Virus record (IMG/VR): IMGVR_UViG_3300023174_000074
Span: 62,001 to 126,000 of that record
Source: a virus
Strand: one strand, 5' to 3'
DNA: 64,000 nucleotides
Shown: in pieces, positions 30,094 through 38,873 of the stretch
Layout: every line of letters starts with the position of its first letter
How positions within the stretch are numbered: the first letter of the stretch is position 1
Program-made: the position numbers and the translations under genes
Notes under the pieces: generated by a model
The model's database searches: none
Seen by the model: only the letters and a program-made list of their open reading frames with translations
What the model was told of the DNA's origin: nothing

Positions 30094-30561
30094 ATGCTAG
30101 TAGATGTATCAAAAGGAGAAGAAGAAGTTCTTTCCGTAATCAGAGGAGGTAAAAAATATAACGGGGGAAGCTTTGAAACCCTTTATATAGAACTTTCAGC
30201 AGAAACAAGATCTCTTGTAGAAGCAGCAAAGATCTACATTCTCGACAATTACGAGAAGGTGAAGGATTATAAGACTCTACATCTTATGCTGAGATGCGCC
30301 AATCACGGGGGAACACAATATTTCGGAACGAAGAGCAGGAGAGCTAAAAGCCGTTCTGAAATATTCAACAAGATAATAAATGAGCTCAACGAAAAACAGA
30401 TTGAAATTAAAAAGTTTGATGCAGCTGTTTATGATTGGACAGATGGGGATTTCTCCGTTGTGTTTAACGGGGAAAGTTACAACTGGATTGATAGCAATTC
30501 TATTATTGATATTGCAGCACACATAGAAAGAAAACTTGACAATGGTAATAAGATTTTATAA
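30094..30561 (+). CDS. Hypothetical phage protein (155 aa)
   Basis: Soluble alpha/beta protein with an IYILDNYEKVKDYKTLHLML segment and a beta-rich C-terminal half (AAVYDWTDGDFSVVFNG). Not recognised. First gene of the operon leading into RNA repair; it overlaps the next gene by 26 bases. Confidence 0.6.
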   Translation: MLVDVSKGEEEVLSVIRGGKKYNGGSFETLYIELSAETRSLVEAAKIYILDNYEKVKDYKTLHLMLRCANHGGTQYFGTKSRRAKSRSEIFNKIINELNEKQIEIKKFDAAVYDWTDGDFSVVFNGESYNWIDSNSIIDIAAHIERKLDNGNKIL

Positions 30562-30886
30562 AGGCGAAGATCGAAGATGGTATGCTGATCTTCCGGAGTA
30601 TATTGCTCAAGGAGGAACAGAGGAGGAGTGCGAGATGGTAGCAGGAGCTGATGATTGGCTGGATTTCATTTCAGAAAACAGAGAAGCTGTTACATTAGCT
30701 TTATCGGATCAGGATTCGCTAACAGAGAAAATAGTTCTATACGAGAGTGACGAATCCGGAGCTACTTACATAGCTCACACTTTCAAGGGGGAAGATATTA
30801 ACCAAATACTTTGGCTTTGCTCAGTTACAGTTTTTGTATTTGGTCATTACCCAAAAGAAATATATTATCGCGTAATAAGAGAATGA
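30536..30886 (+). CDS. Hypothetical phage protein (116 aa)
   Basis: Begins MTMVIRFYKGEDRRWYADLP, an opening resembling DUF-type phage proteins with a beta-hairpin N-terminus, followed by an acidic helix-rich part. The stop overlaps the RNA ligase start (ATGA), so it is translationally coupled to the ligase. Function unknown. Confidence 0.6.
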   Translation: MTMVIRFYKGEDRRWYADLPEYIAQGGTEEECEMVAGADDWLDFISENREAVTLALSDQDSLTEKIVLYESDESGATYIAHTFKGEDINQILWLCSVTVFVFGHYPKEIYYRVIRE

Positions 30887-32022
30887 AATACGATTTAAAC
30901 ACATTAAATGACTATATTGAGCGTGGACTTCTGATCAAGAATTCTCACCCAACTCTGCCTATAGACATCTATAACTATTCTAGAGATTGCCAATTTTCGC
31001 AATTGTGGGATGAAATCACGTTAAATATGAGGGGTACGGTTTTAGATCGTGAGGGTAACATTGTGGCTAGATCTTTTCCTAAGTTCTTCAACATGGAAGA
31101 GCATAAGCCGGAGGAAATTCCAAATGAGGAGTTTGAAGTGTTCGAAAAAATGGACGGATCATTAGTAATTCTTTTCCACTATGAGAGCGAATGGCATTTG
31201 GCTACCAGAGGATCTTTCGTTTCTGAGCAGGCAATAAGGGGTAAAGAAATCCTAAAAAAATACAGATATGAGAGACTGATCCCAGGATTTACCTATCTGT
31301 TCGAGATCATCTATCCCGAAAACAGGATCGTGTGCAACTATGACTATGAGGACTTAATACTTCTTGGGGTAATTGATAACAAAGATGGTTATGAACTTAG
31401 AATCCACCATAATAGCATACATTTAGAGGGTATTAGATTTGTTAATATGTACAACAATCTAGGATTTAAGATTGTTAAAAAATACGATGGTGTTCAGGAT
31501 TACAAGCAACTGAAATCTATTATCGAGAATAATGCAGAAGGATTTGTAATCAAATTCAAATCTGGATTCAGAATGAAGATTAAAGGGGAGGAGTACGTCA
31601 GGTTACATAGGTTGATAACAAACTTCTCAAACGTTGATATCTGGGAGCTGTTAAAAGACGGAAAGAATGTCGACGAGTTTCTAGATAGAGTTCCTGATGA
31701 ATTTGATAAATGGGTTAAGAGAACGATTCGTGATTTAAAGTACAGTAAATACGCAATTGGTGAGAGAGCAGGTAAGGTCCACGATTACTTTAGATATGGT
31801 AAATACAGTGACCGCGAAACAGAGCCTACTAAAAAAGAGTTTGCCGAGCATCTAGAATTTTGTAAGGTTGAGCCAAGCATAAGATCTATATGTTTTGCAA
31901 TGTGGGATAGAAAGGACTATGATCACATTATATGGAAAATGCTAAAGCCAAAATATCAAAAACCTTTCTGGAATAAGGAAGAAGAAATTCCAACAGATTC
32001 AAAATGGATTAAAAAAGATTAA
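30883..32022 (+). CDS. T4 Rnl1-like RNA ligase
   Basis: The ATG at 30883 overlaps the preceding stop. Upstream of the active site the enzyme has LNMRGTVLD and VARSFPKFFN, the pattern preceding the adenylated Lys in T4 RNA ligase 1. Motif I is EKMDGS, with Lys89 as AMP acceptor. Motif III-like FEIIYPENRIV, motif IV EGFVIKF and motif V MKIKGEEYV follow in order. At 379 residues it matches Rnl1 (374). It seals RNA, classically tRNAs cleaved by host anticodon nucleases, and is followed by a phosphoesterase, a kinase-like and a cREC gene. Confidence 0.85.
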   Translation: MKYDLNTLNDYIERGLLIKNSHPTLPIDIYNYSRDCQFSQLWDEITLNMRGTVLDREGNIVARSFPKFFNMEEHKPEEIPNEEFEVFEKMDGSLVILFHYESEWHLATRGSFVSEQAIRGKEILKKYRYERLIPGFTYLFEIIYPENRIVCNYDYEDLILLGVIDNKDGYELRIHHNSIHLEGIRFVNMYNNLGFKIVKKYDGVQDYKQLKSIIENNAEGFVIKFKSGFRMKIKGEEYVRLHRLITNFSNVDIWELLKDGKNVDEFLDRVPDEFDKWVKRTIRDLKYSKYAIGERAGKVHDYFRYGKYSDRETEPTKKEFAEHLEFCKVEPSIRSICFAMWDRKDYDHIIWKMLKPKYQKPFWNKEEEIPTDSKWIKKD

Positions 32023-32025
32023 GAA

Positions 32026-32667
32026 ATGAAAATAGTATTAGAAAAAAATCAGAACATATTTTTCACCTCTGATTCGCATGCGTTCCACAGAAATATCTGT
32101 AGTGCTACCAGTGAATGGCCGGAGGGTAGGGGAACTAGGAAATTCCATTCGTTAAATGAAATGAATGATCGACTAGTTTACGAGATAAACGCAGTGGTTG
32201 GCCCTGATGATATACTAGTTCATCTTGGTGACTGGAGCTTTGGTGGATTCGAATCAATTGGTGAATTTAGGAAGAGAATAGCTTGCAAGAACATCATACT
32301 CTTCTTAGGAAACCACGATCACCACATACTAAACGACAAGGGGGGAGTAAGAAGTTACTTCAAACATGTTTCAAGCTATGATATTTTGGATATCAGAAGA
32401 CCTGTAGGTGATAAAACCGAAAAACATCAATTTGTATGCTGTCACTTTCCAATAGCAAGTTGGGATGGTATGAATAAGAGGATTCCACATCTACATGGGC
32501 ACTTACATTTACCACCTAATCTAAAAATTCACGAAGGCCAAGCAATGGATGTTGGCGTAGACGGAAACAATTTTAAACCATACAGCTTAAACGAGATATC
32601 GAAGATCATGAAGGGAAGACCTGTTAAACATCTGGTTCTACCTAAAGATCATCACACAGAAGAATAA
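32026..32667 (+). CDS. Calcineurin-like metallophosphoesterase
   Basis: Metal-ligand motifs occur in order: TSDSHAFH near residue 14, VHLGDWSFGG near 65, LGNHDHH near 92, CCHFPIASW near 140 and HLHGHLH near 160. In this operon it may remove a 2',3'-cyclic or terminal phosphate to prepare RNA ends; that role is inferred from position. 213 residues, single domain. Three bases separate it from the RNA ligase. Confidence 0.75.
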   Translation: MKIVLEKNQNIFFTSDSHAFHRNICSATSEWPEGRGTRKFHSLNEMNDRLVYEINAVVGPDDILVHLGDWSFGGFESIGEFRKRIACKNIILFLGNHDHHILNDKGGVRSYFKHVSSYDILDIRRPVGDKTEKHQFVCCHFPIASWDGMNKRIPHLHGHLHLPPNLKIHEGQAMDVGVDGNNFKPYSLNEISKIMKGRPVKHLVLPKDHHTEE

Positions 32668-32681
32668 AAAAAATATAAAAA

Positions 32682-32855
32682 ATGGTAACACAAGAAATTT
32701 TAGACACATTCGTATTCTCCACAATAGGCGGAGAAAAATTTGGGGTTAATGATCCTATCACTCATGATGAGATTATAGGATACTATCCAACAAAAGAAGA
32801 AGCTGAAAAAGCTTTCGTTGAGTATGTAGAAAAAGAAGGAATAATTTTTGAATAA
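32682..32855 (+). CDS. Small hypothetical protein (57 aa)
   Basis: A short frame starting MVTQEILDTFVFSTIGGEKF and ending EYVEKEGIIFE. Its stop TAATG overlaps the ATG of the following P-loop gene, strong evidence that it is translated as part of the operon. Acidic, alpha/beta; function unknown. Confidence 0.6.
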   Translation: MVTQEILDTFVFSTIGGEKFGVNDPITHDEIIGYYPTKEEAEKAFVEYVEKEGIIFE

Positions 32856-33304
32856 TGGAAAACGTAAGAAGCGAAGAATATCACACACTGAACCCAACCC
32901 TATTTCTTGTGAGAGGAATTTCAGGTTCAGGAAAATCCACATTTGCAAAGCATATCTGGAATGATTACGCTATTTGCGAAGCTGATAAGTTTTTTCACAA
33001 CAAAGAAACTGGTGAATATAACTTTGACGCATCAAGATTAAAGGAAGCACATGAATGGTGTAGAAACGAGGTTGAGACACGAATGAGTGATCATCAGACA
33101 AATCCTCAATATTATCCAGAGATTGTGGTGTCAAATACATTCACGCAAGAATGGGAAATGCAGGCTTATATCGATCTTGCTAAGAAGTATGGCTACCAGG
33201 TCACAACATTAATCATAGAGAACCGACACGGTAACTCAAATGTTCACAACGTTCCCACGGAAACGTTGGATCGGATGAGACAAAGATTCGAGGTAAAACT
33301 TTAA
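32855..33304 (+). CDS. P-loop kinase-like protein (polynucleotide kinase type)
   Basis: Walker A GISGSGKST at residues 21-29 after a FLVR strand, and Asp-containing CEADKFF shortly after. A DRMRQRFE end provides the Arg-rich lid. This is the short 149-residue layout of the N4BP2/T4-Pnk-like kinase group. In the same operon as an RNA ligase and a phosphoesterase it most plausibly phosphorylates 5'-OH RNA ends. Other small-molecule kinase roles cannot be excluded. Confidence 0.7.
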   Translation: MENVRSEEYHTLNPTLFLVRGISGSGKSTFAKHIWNDYAICEADKFFHNKETGEYNFDASRLKEAHEWCRNEVETRMSDHQTNPQYYPEIVVSNTFTQEWEMQAYIDLAKKYGYQVTTLIIENRHGNSNVHNVPTETLDRMRQRFEVKL

Positions 33305-33307
33305 TAA

Positions 33308-33748
33308 ATGAAAACAAAAACATACAATTTATTCTTGGACGACGTAAGAAACCCAAAAGACTGCTGTCAGTATATGCCAAACGCAAAATTCTATTTCGAT
33401 AACGAATTTGTTATAGTTAGAAATTATGATGAGTTTGTTAATTTTATAAGAAAAAATGGTTTGCCCAACATCATATCTTTCGATCATGATTTGGCTCATG
33501 AACATTATTCTTCGGACATGTATGCTAGTACTGAGGTCTACAACAAGAACTACGAAACATTCCAGGAAAAAACTGGAATGGACTGCGCTAAATGGTTAGT
33601 TGATCTCTGTATGGACACAAAACAGGATCTTCCTGATTACATAGTTCACTCAATGAATCCAGCAGGCGGAAAAAATATCTTTATGTATTTGGATAATTAT
33701 CGAAAATTCCAGGAGCAAGAGGAGTATAATAGACATCACGGAGAATAA
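33308..33748 (+). CDS. cREC-like protein, RNA cyclic-phosphate processing family
   Basis: LFLDDVRNP at residues 8-16, IVRNYDEFVNFI, ISFDHDLAHEH and DCAKWLVDL, then YIVHSMNPAGGKNI, match the cyclic-phosphate-processing receiver (cREC) family described in RNA repair clusters. The receiver fold keeps acidic residues at the phosphoryl pocket (Asp11, Asp12, and Asp/His in FDHD). The neighbourhood supports this reading. The biochemical activity of the family is largely predicted. Confidence 0.65.
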   Translation: MKTKTYNLFLDDVRNPKDCCQYMPNAKFYFDNEFVIVRNYDEFVNFIRKNGLPNIISFDHDLAHEHYSSDMYASTEVYNKNYETFQEKTGMDCAKWLVDLCMDTKQDLPDYIVHSMNPAGGKNIFMYLDNYRKFQEQEEYNRHHGE

Positions 33749-33751
33749 GAA

Positions 33752-33955
33752 ATGGGGAATACTGTAATACACGAGGAGCTTAACGATAAGCAACAAAAGA
33801 TGTATGATGAGTGGATCTCACACATCAAAGCTATCTATGGGGAATATGGATGCTTCACTTGGAAGATCTCACCAACAGGAATAGGTAGCGGAATTTCTGT
33901 TTATAGTCATCACACTAAAACTGAATTAGATTTAACCGATGTTGATAGCTGGTAA
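33752..33955 (+). CDS. Small hypothetical protein (67 aa)
   Basis: An alpha/beta protein with a KMYDEWISHIKAIYGEYG helix and a short beta C-terminus. It lies three bases after the cREC gene and overlaps the next by 17 bases. No family recognised. Confidence 0.55.
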   Translation: MGNTVIHEELNDKQQKMYDEWISHIKAIYGEYGCFTWKISPTGIGSGISVYSHHTKTELDLTDVDSW

Positions 33956-34265
33956 GGATTTATGCGATTGTGGAGAAATCGCAGTGTGGTGCTACCTTCC
34001 AGGATACTCTGGAGGAGGCAATTCTAACAGCTGTGATGATTGTGTGCATAGAGGATGCGATTGTAACCACTATTCAGTTGACGTGAATTCTTATCATCCG
34101 CCATTGAGTGCTCCTATTTTACCGGAGGGAATAGAAGGAGTTGACTGGAAGTGGATAAAGAAAGATTCCGTATGGGCTGACATAGACGAGAAGGGTAGGG
34201 AATATCCCTGCTGCGAGTACATGTACTCTGAAACAGGTTGGGAAAAAGAAGAACATGAAGAATAA
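33939..34265 (+). CDS. Cys-rich hypothetical protein (108 aa)
   Basis: Contains CDCGE, CDDCVHRGCDCN and CCEYMY, enough Cys/His for one or two zinc sites. The middle is Pro-rich. Its first codons lie inside the preceding gene, typical of the dense packing here. No function recognised. Confidence 0.55.
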   Translation: MLIAGKDLCDCGEIAVWCYLPGYSGGGNSNSCDDCVHRGCDCNHYSVDVNSYHPPLSAPILPEGIEGVDWKWIKKDSVWADIDEKGREYPCCEYMYSETGWEKEEHEE

Positions 34266-34488
34266 AATATATTTTTACGTAGGAATTATACCATCGGATG
34301 AAAATGATCTAAAGGAATTTATTAACAACATGATCGAAGACAGCGATCAGAAGTATTTTGTAGAGGTTATTAATGAATATGATGATCCACACGGCTATTA
34401 CACTTACCAACTAAGAGGCTCTTGGGAAGCATATAAATGTTTTCTGGGTAGACCTTTTGTTAAATCACTATCACATGACGAAGAATAA
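34255..34488 (+). CDS. Small hypothetical protein (77 aa)
   Basis: An alpha/beta protein (MKNKIYFYVGIIPSDENDL, then YYTYQLRGSWEAYKCFL). It overlaps both neighbours by 10-15 bases, indicating operon membership. Not recognised. Confidence 0.5.
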   Translation: MKNKIYFYVGIIPSDENDLKEFINNMIEDSDQKYFVEVINEYDDPHGYYTYQLRGSWEAYKCFLGRPFVKSLSHDEE

Positions 34489-34747
34489 CACACCAGAAAT
34501 TTTTATTTGCGAATGCCACTCCACGGATCATCAGATGGTTATACTATATAGCGAAGATGACGGATACCCAAGAGTTTATTCACACGTTCATTTAAATAAA
34601 AGGCCATTCTGGCAAAGATTAAAATATGGCATCAAATATATTTTTGGCTATAAATCTAGGTATGGTGCATTCGATGAATTTATATTCAATCCAGATGATG
34701 CTGAAAGACTTCAATCGTTAGTAAATTATTTAAAACAATCAGAATGA
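34475..34747 (+). CDS. Small conserved phage protein (90 aa)
   Basis: The ATG at 34475 gives a start MTKNNTPEIFICECHST; an in-frame ATG at 34457 would overlap the previous gene more deeply. The motif HLNKRPFWQRLKYGIKYIFG, followed by an aromatic FDEF, recurs in phage proteins of this size, in my recollection. Function unknown. It overlaps the next gene by 4 bases. Confidence 0.6.
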   Translation: MTKNNTPEIFICECHSTDHQMVILYSEDDGYPRVYSHVHLNKRPFWQRLKYGIKYIFGYKSRYGAFDEFIFNPDDAERLQSLVNYLKQSE

Positions 34748-35805
34748 AATTTGACTTCGACGACATATTAATTCAGCCGGCAGCGATTAGCAGGATTGAA
34801 TCGAGAAAACAGGTTGATGTTTTCTATGAAGACGGCTACTTGCCTTTATTCACCGCACCAATGGACACTGTGATCGATGATCGTAACTACACGATATTTC
34901 AAAGTGCAGGGATAAAAGTAGTAAGACCTAGAAAGGCACCAGTATCTGAGGTTAATCTAGAAAGTGATTTTAACAACTTCATATCTTTTGGTAAGGATGA
35001 GTTTAAAAAAATCTTTCTAGATAACGGTAAGGTGGAAGTATGCGAAAGATATTATGTTTTAATTGACATTGCAAACGGACACATGCAGAGTTTGCTAGAC
35101 ATGACACGAGAGGCTAAATCACTATATGGGGATGACATGGTTCTAATGGTTGGTAATATTGCAAATCCAGAAACATATAGGATTTTTTCTGATGCCGGTG
35201 CAGACCTAATAAGAATATCTATAGGCAATGGTTCTGGTTGTTTGACCTCGGTTCAGACAGGCGTTGGCTATCCTATGGCTTCACTCATCCACGAGTGCTA
35301 TGAAATTAGCTGTACATTACAAACTCCAGCAAAAATCGTTGCAGATGGAGGATTCAAAAGCTACGCAGACATCATTAAGGCTCTCGCTTTAGGAGCAGAT
35401 CACGTTATGCTTGGTTCAATATTGAATAAGACTTTAGAGAGCGCAGGCGACACCTATTTAGCTAATACGAAGGGTGAAGGTTGGACAGAGCCTGGCGAGA
35501 AGATAGATCAGTATTCTGACGAGACTAGAAATCTTTTTAACTACGGGACTAAGATGTTTAAGAAGTTCAGGGGAATGAGCACCAAAGAGGCTCAGAAGGC
35601 TATGGGCAAGACAGATTTAAAAACAAGCGAAGGTGTTACCCGGATGCAACCTGTTGAATACACACTTGTTGGTTGGAGAGATAATTTTATAAGCTATCTT
35701 AGTTCGGCAATGAGTTATAGCAATGCAGCTACCCTACAAGAGTTCATAGGAAATGCTAAATGGAATATGATCTCTACAAATTCATTAAATAGATTTAAAA
35801 AGTAA
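34744..35805 (+). CDS. IMP dehydrogenase / GMP reductase family enzyme
   Basis: A TIM-barrel enzyme of 353 residues: DDILIQPA at the start, LFTAPMDTV, then the catalytic loop GNGSGCLTS with the active Cys, VADGGFKSYADIIKALALGA and the phosphate-binding VMLGS. The length without a CBS insert fits GMP reductase (about 345) as well as short IMPDH. Such an enzyme would shift the host purine pool between IMP, XMP and GMP during phage DNA synthesis. The two activities cannot be separated by eye. Confidence 0.8.
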   Translation: MKFDFDDILIQPAAISRIESRKQVDVFYEDGYLPLFTAPMDTVIDDRNYTIFQSAGIKVVRPRKAPVSEVNLESDFNNFISFGKDEFKKIFLDNGKVEVCERYYVLIDIANGHMQSLLDMTREAKSLYGDDMVLMVGNIANPETYRIFSDAGADLIRISIGNGSGCLTSVQTGVGYPMASLIHECYEISCTLQTPAKIVADGGFKSYADIIKALALGADHVMLGSILNKTLESAGDTYLANTKGEGWTEPGEKIDQYSDETRNLFNYGTKMFKKFRGMSTKEAQKAMGKTDLKTSEGVTRMQPVEYTLVGWRDNFISYLSSAMSYSNAATLQEFIGNAKWNMISTNSLNRFKK

Positions 35806-36535
35806 TGAGTGTAAGACCAAGAATTAAAATCTGTCATCTACTTCTAGATCCTAATCAACCACAGGACATTCATCCTGAAAGATGGGATTCGACTATGGAT
35901 AAGCAAAAAGCATCAATTGCAGCATTTGAAAAAATATCCAGCAACTTTGCTTGTTATTCCCAGATGTACTCTGTTGTCAATCGTACCGATTTACCATCAG
36001 AAAATTGCGCACAGCCGGAGATCATAAACACTTCAAAGGAATTCATCAACATCCCACCAGTACTTTCATATGGACATTATGGGTGCTATTCTGCACATCG
36101 ATCCGCTATAGAGAATTTTGGAAATTATGATGCCCTATTAGTGGTTGAAGGAGATGCGATATATGATATAAGTCCCGAAGAATTGGTTGAATCTATCTAT
36201 GATTCTTATTATTTTGGGATTCAAAGATCCGCAGCAGTAATTACTTTAGGTGATGTTAGCTATGGATTAGGCTCTAGTGCTTCAATAATTGATACTTCGA
36301 TAGAAATGGGTAGATATAAAAAATAGATCATTTTCTTATGGCTCATTGTTATTTAATTTTTAAATCAGAGAAAGAAAGCATACAATACAAATTAGCTAAT
36401 ACTGGATGGCATGCCTGGGATATTTGGTTCTACTGGAATTATGATAAACGTGTTCCGATATTTGCTACGAAAACACCTCTAGTAAAACAAGCTGATGGTT
36501 ATTCTGTTATAGATTACGGTAAAAAAATTATATAA
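35805..36535 (+). pseudogene. Glycosyltransferase-like gene, split by a frameshift
   Basis: The first part (35805-36326, 173 codons) carries GCYSAHRSAIENF and ALLVVEGDAIYD, the acceptor and DxD-like blocks of a GT25-like or related glycosyltransferase, and ends at TAG after an A-run. The second part (36338-36535) starts MAHCYLIFKSEKESI and looks like the C-terminal piece; it lies in the -1 frame. One missing A at about 36317-36322 would join them. It may be inactive, mis-sequenced or recoded. The start overlaps the preceding stop by one base. Confidence 0.55.
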
Positions 36536-36550
36536 TTCTTATCCTTTAAA

Positions 36551-36579
36551 TTGGCTTTACCCCTCTGATAAAGAGCCAA
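36551..36579. terminator. Possible terminator between convergent genes
   Basis: TTGGCT (36551-36556) can pair with AGCCAA (36574-36579), but there is no clear T-run. It lies between the split glycosyltransferase and the leftward gene at 36591. Confidence 0.3.
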
Positions 36580-36590
36580 ATAATTTCAAT

Positions 36591-36941
36591 TTAGTTATTC
36601 TTTTTCTTGGCTGCTTTCGCTTTCTTAGCTTGCTTATAAAGAGCTCCGTCACCAACCTCTGTTGTTCTACCTCCAACGATAAAACTGTTCACACGTGCCA
36701 TTGCCCAGGCCTGTGGGGGCACACCAGGTCGGTGGCCAAGCTTCCAACTTGAATAGCCGCGTTTATAAACTTGTCTCAATATCCCTAACGGAAATCCTGA
36801 TTTTTTTGCTTTGTTTTTTAGTGCCGTCTCTGATGTAGATTCATTTGCTTCGTCTATTGCACTTTCACACTCCATAAAAACCTCATATGCACCTTGTTCG
36901 ATAAGCTGAAAAAAACTATTATATTCTATTAAATTGGTCAT
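36591..36941 (-). CDS. Capsid-leader DUF5824-like protein (116 aa)
   Basis: The leader MTNLIEYNSFFQLIE matches the packaged-protein pattern with an L-I-E cleavage site. The body (LRQVYKRGYSSWKLGHRPG, then AWAMARVNSFIVGG) resembles the DUF5824 family of phage proteins as I recall it, ending in a very basic Lys/Ala tail. A small basic internal head protein is plausible. A reverse GATATATA lies 28 bases upstream. Confidence 0.65.
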   Translation of the reverse strand: MTNLIEYNSFFQLIEQGAYEVFMECESAIDEANESTSETALKNKAKKSGFPLGILRQVYKRGYSSWKLGHRPGVPPQAWAMARVNSFIVGGRTTEVGDGALYKQAKKAKAAKKKNN

Positions 36942-36958
36942 AACTCTGGAACTTTTTT

Positions 36959-36966
36959 GATATATA
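36959..36966 (+). promoter_or_regulatory. GATATATA late-type promoter
   Basis: Octamer 22 bases upstream of the HNH endonuclease ATG at 36989. Confidence 0.55.
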
Positions 36967-36969
36967 CTC

Positions 36970-36977
36970 TATATATC
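36970..36977 (-). promoter_or_regulatory. GATATATA late-type promoter (leftward)
   Basis: Reverse-strand octamer 28 bases upstream of the ATG at 36941; back-to-back with the rightward copy at 36959. Confidence 0.55.
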
Positions 36978-36988
36978 TATATACAATT

Positions 36989-38050
36989 ATGAAACATAAA
37001 CATCACATAATACCCAAACATATGGGTGGGACAAATGACCCAGAAAATATAAAATCCCTCTCCATAGGGGAACATGCGGAAGCACACAAAGTACTTTATG
37101 AGGTGCATGGGAAAATTGAGGATCGTTTAGCGTGGCTGGGTCTTTCCGGAATGATCGAAAGGGAAGAAATTATAAGGGAATTGATGGTGGAGAATGGTAA
37201 AAGAGTAGGTAAAAAAATGTTATTGGAGGGAGGAGGGATATTCAGGGAAGGAATTAGAGACGAGCAGTTCTATAAAGATGGGATTTCTCTTGGTGGTAAA
37301 ATCTCTGGTAAAAAACACAGCGAATCAGGACATTGCAAAAGAATAGCTCCACTCGGCGGTGGGAAAAATCTGGGTAAAAAATATTGGCTCAATATATTAA
37401 CAGGAAAGGAAACTGCATCTTTTGATAGTCCAGGGGAAGATTGGGTCGAGGGTGTTAATATGGCAAGGGTTAATTTGGAATGGCTTAGAGCCAATTCGGA
37501 TAACGTAAAAGGAACATTTTGGGTTACCGATAATGAGACTGGGGATACTAGGATGATACATGCAGGTAAACCCATACCTGATGGATTTACTAAGGGGAGA
37601 AAGCTTAATACCCGAAGTATAGTAGATCTATGCAATTCACCATCAACTTATCCAATCGATGGTATATTACAAGTAGAAAATACTTATAGCCTGATTATCT
37701 TCAATCCATCATTCATGAGATGGGAGCTAATACCTAAAAAAAATTCAAAAAGAATTATTAAAGTGTCTCATACTGATTATTATGGTCTTGTTTGGCTGAG
37801 AGATATAATTATAGAAAAATATTCACTGACACACAAAAAATCCACATTTGATTTTAACAGCTGTAATAATTTAGGGGATTCCATAAACCTATTAAGAGAA
37901 TGGAGGGAATATATCAAAATTAATAAAATTTTAGAAACTAAAAAATTAAAAAAATGGAGAAGAGAGGATTATGACAGTAAATTAAAATCACTCAGTGAAA
38001 GTTACAGTTTTATAGAATTAATCAGGGATAAAATCATTAAACCCCTTTAA
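36989..38050 (+). CDS. HNH homing endonuclease (353 aa)
   Basis: An N-terminal HNH nuclease (HHIIPKHMGGTNDPENI, then EHAEAHKVLYEVHG) is followed by a Gly/Lys-rich linker with a GGKISGKKHSESG NUMOD-like piece, modules related to the W-V repeats of other phage endonucleases, and a charged helical C-terminus. Free-standing with its own late octamer. Its 3' end overlaps the opposing small gene by 33 bases, as if it had been inserted between 36591 and 38018. Confidence 0.8.
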   Translation: MKHKHHIIPKHMGGTNDPENIKSLSIGEHAEAHKVLYEVHGKIEDRLAWLGLSGMIEREEIIRELMVENGKRVGKKMLLEGGGIFREGIRDEQFYKDGISLGGKISGKKHSESGHCKRIAPLGGGKNLGKKYWLNILTGKETASFDSPGEDWVEGVNMARVNLEWLRANSDNVKGTFWVTDNETGDTRMIHAGKPIPDGFTKGRKLNTRSIVDLCNSPSTYPIDGILQVENTYSLIIFNPSFMRWELIPKKNSKRIIKVSHTDYYGLVWLRDIIIEKYSLTHKKSTFDFNSCNNLGDSINLLREWREYIKINKILETKKLKKWRREDYDSKLKSLSESYSFIELIRDKIIKPL

Positions 38051-38272
38051 ATGTTTAAATTCTTCGCTCTCGCCATACAGTTCTTTAAATTTCTTAGTGT
38101 ATTTGCTGGGCTTAGTTGGAACTGGTTTGCCCTTTCCAGCCTTTCCGCTTTTATAATCGGCGTCCCATTCTTTATATGCCGAAGAGTCATCGTCAGACTT
38201 GTTCATATGCTTTTTGATCTCACGTTTCATGATATTGGGATTAGCTGTTAGGTACTTCTTAGGATATTTCAT
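38018..38272 (-). CDS. Small basic conserved phage protein (84 aa)
   Basis: Begins MKYPKKYLTANPNIMKREI and has the motif YKEWDADYKSGKAGKGK followed by a Lys/Pro-rich piece and YTKKFKELYG. In my recollection, small basic proteins with this motif are common in large phages, function unknown. A reverse GATATATA ends four bases before the ATG, suggesting late, possibly leaderless, expression. Confidence 0.6.
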   Translation of the reverse strand: MKYPKKYLTANPNIMKREIKKHMNKSDDDSSAYKEWDADYKSGKAGKGKPVPTKPSKYTKKFKELYGESEEFKHLKGFNDFIPD

Positions 38273-38276
38273 GATT

Positions 38277-38284
38277 TATATATC
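38277..38284 (-). promoter_or_regulatory. GATATATA late-type promoter (leftward)
   Basis: Reverse octamer four bases upstream of the ATG at 38272 (short-spacing class). Confidence 0.55.
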
Positions 38285-38301
38285 ACAAAAATGTCCAATA
38301 A

Positions 38302-38337
38302 AATTTTTTTATCTCATTCGTATGTCATATATTTGAG
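38302..38337 (+). promoter_or_regulatory. Promoter, TTTTTTTATC / TATATTTG class
   Basis: A T-run with TATCTCATTCG at 38304-38320 followed by CATATATTTG at 38326-38335, a good TAnnTTTG box. It precedes the YkgJ-like and RNA ligase genes. Confidence 0.6.
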
Positions 38338-38366
38338 AAAATAAATAAAAAAAATTGCCACTCTTA

Positions 38367-38822
38367 ATGGAAAATAACGAGAATAAATCGCTCTGCTCAA
38401 AATGCGGTCAATGCTGCAAAAGGATGCCCGGTATAGTTTCGCCTAAAGATCTAAGTGAAATAACTGGCGAATCTCTAACAGATCTTTTTAAAGAGGGCTA
38501 TCAGTTTGATTACTGGGAAGGGAATATGACTCATAAACCTGAGCATGAAGGCATCACGTTCTACTATTTAAGACCACAAACTAAAAGATCTGTTGGTAAA
38601 ATAGTAGATGGTTCACGGGGTGGTGAATGTGTATTCTTAACTGAATCTGGATGTTTAAAAGCATTCAAAGAAAGACCTTCACAATGTAAGGCTTTAATAC
38701 CGATGGAAAATCACGGATGTCACGTTCCGGCTGCTTATGAAAAGGAAAAAATGATCATGGAATGGCTACCTTATAATGAAATAATTTCACAAACAATCAA
38801 TAAGATATACGAAGAACAATAA
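38367..38822 (+). CDS. YkgJ-like Cys-cluster protein
   Basis: The ATG at 38367 is preferred over an upstream TTG. CSKCGQCCKRMPG at residues about 9-21 is the CxxCxxCC signature of the YkgJ family, and ECVFLTESGCLKAF plus RPSQCKALIP supply further Cys, giving a likely metal or Fe-S site. The family is predicted to bind zinc or an iron-sulfur cluster; its substrate is unknown. It is co-oriented with the RNA ligase 51 bases downstream. Confidence 0.7.
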   Translation: MENNENKSLCSKCGQCCKRMPGIVSPKDLSEITGESLTDLFKEGYQFDYWEGNMTHKPEHEGITFYYLRPQTKRSVGKIVDGSRGGECVFLTESGCLKAFKERPSQCKALIPMENHGCHVPAAYEKEKMIMEWLPYNEIISQTINKIYEEQ

Positions 38823-38873
38823 TCAATAAATCAAAAAAATTTTTTAATAATAATCCAGAGGAAATAAGAAAAT

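Noticed and set aside
37270-37635. Reverse frame of 121 codons inside the HNH endonuclease gene
   Set aside because: Hydrophobic antisense shadow of a Gly-rich coding region, without promoter.
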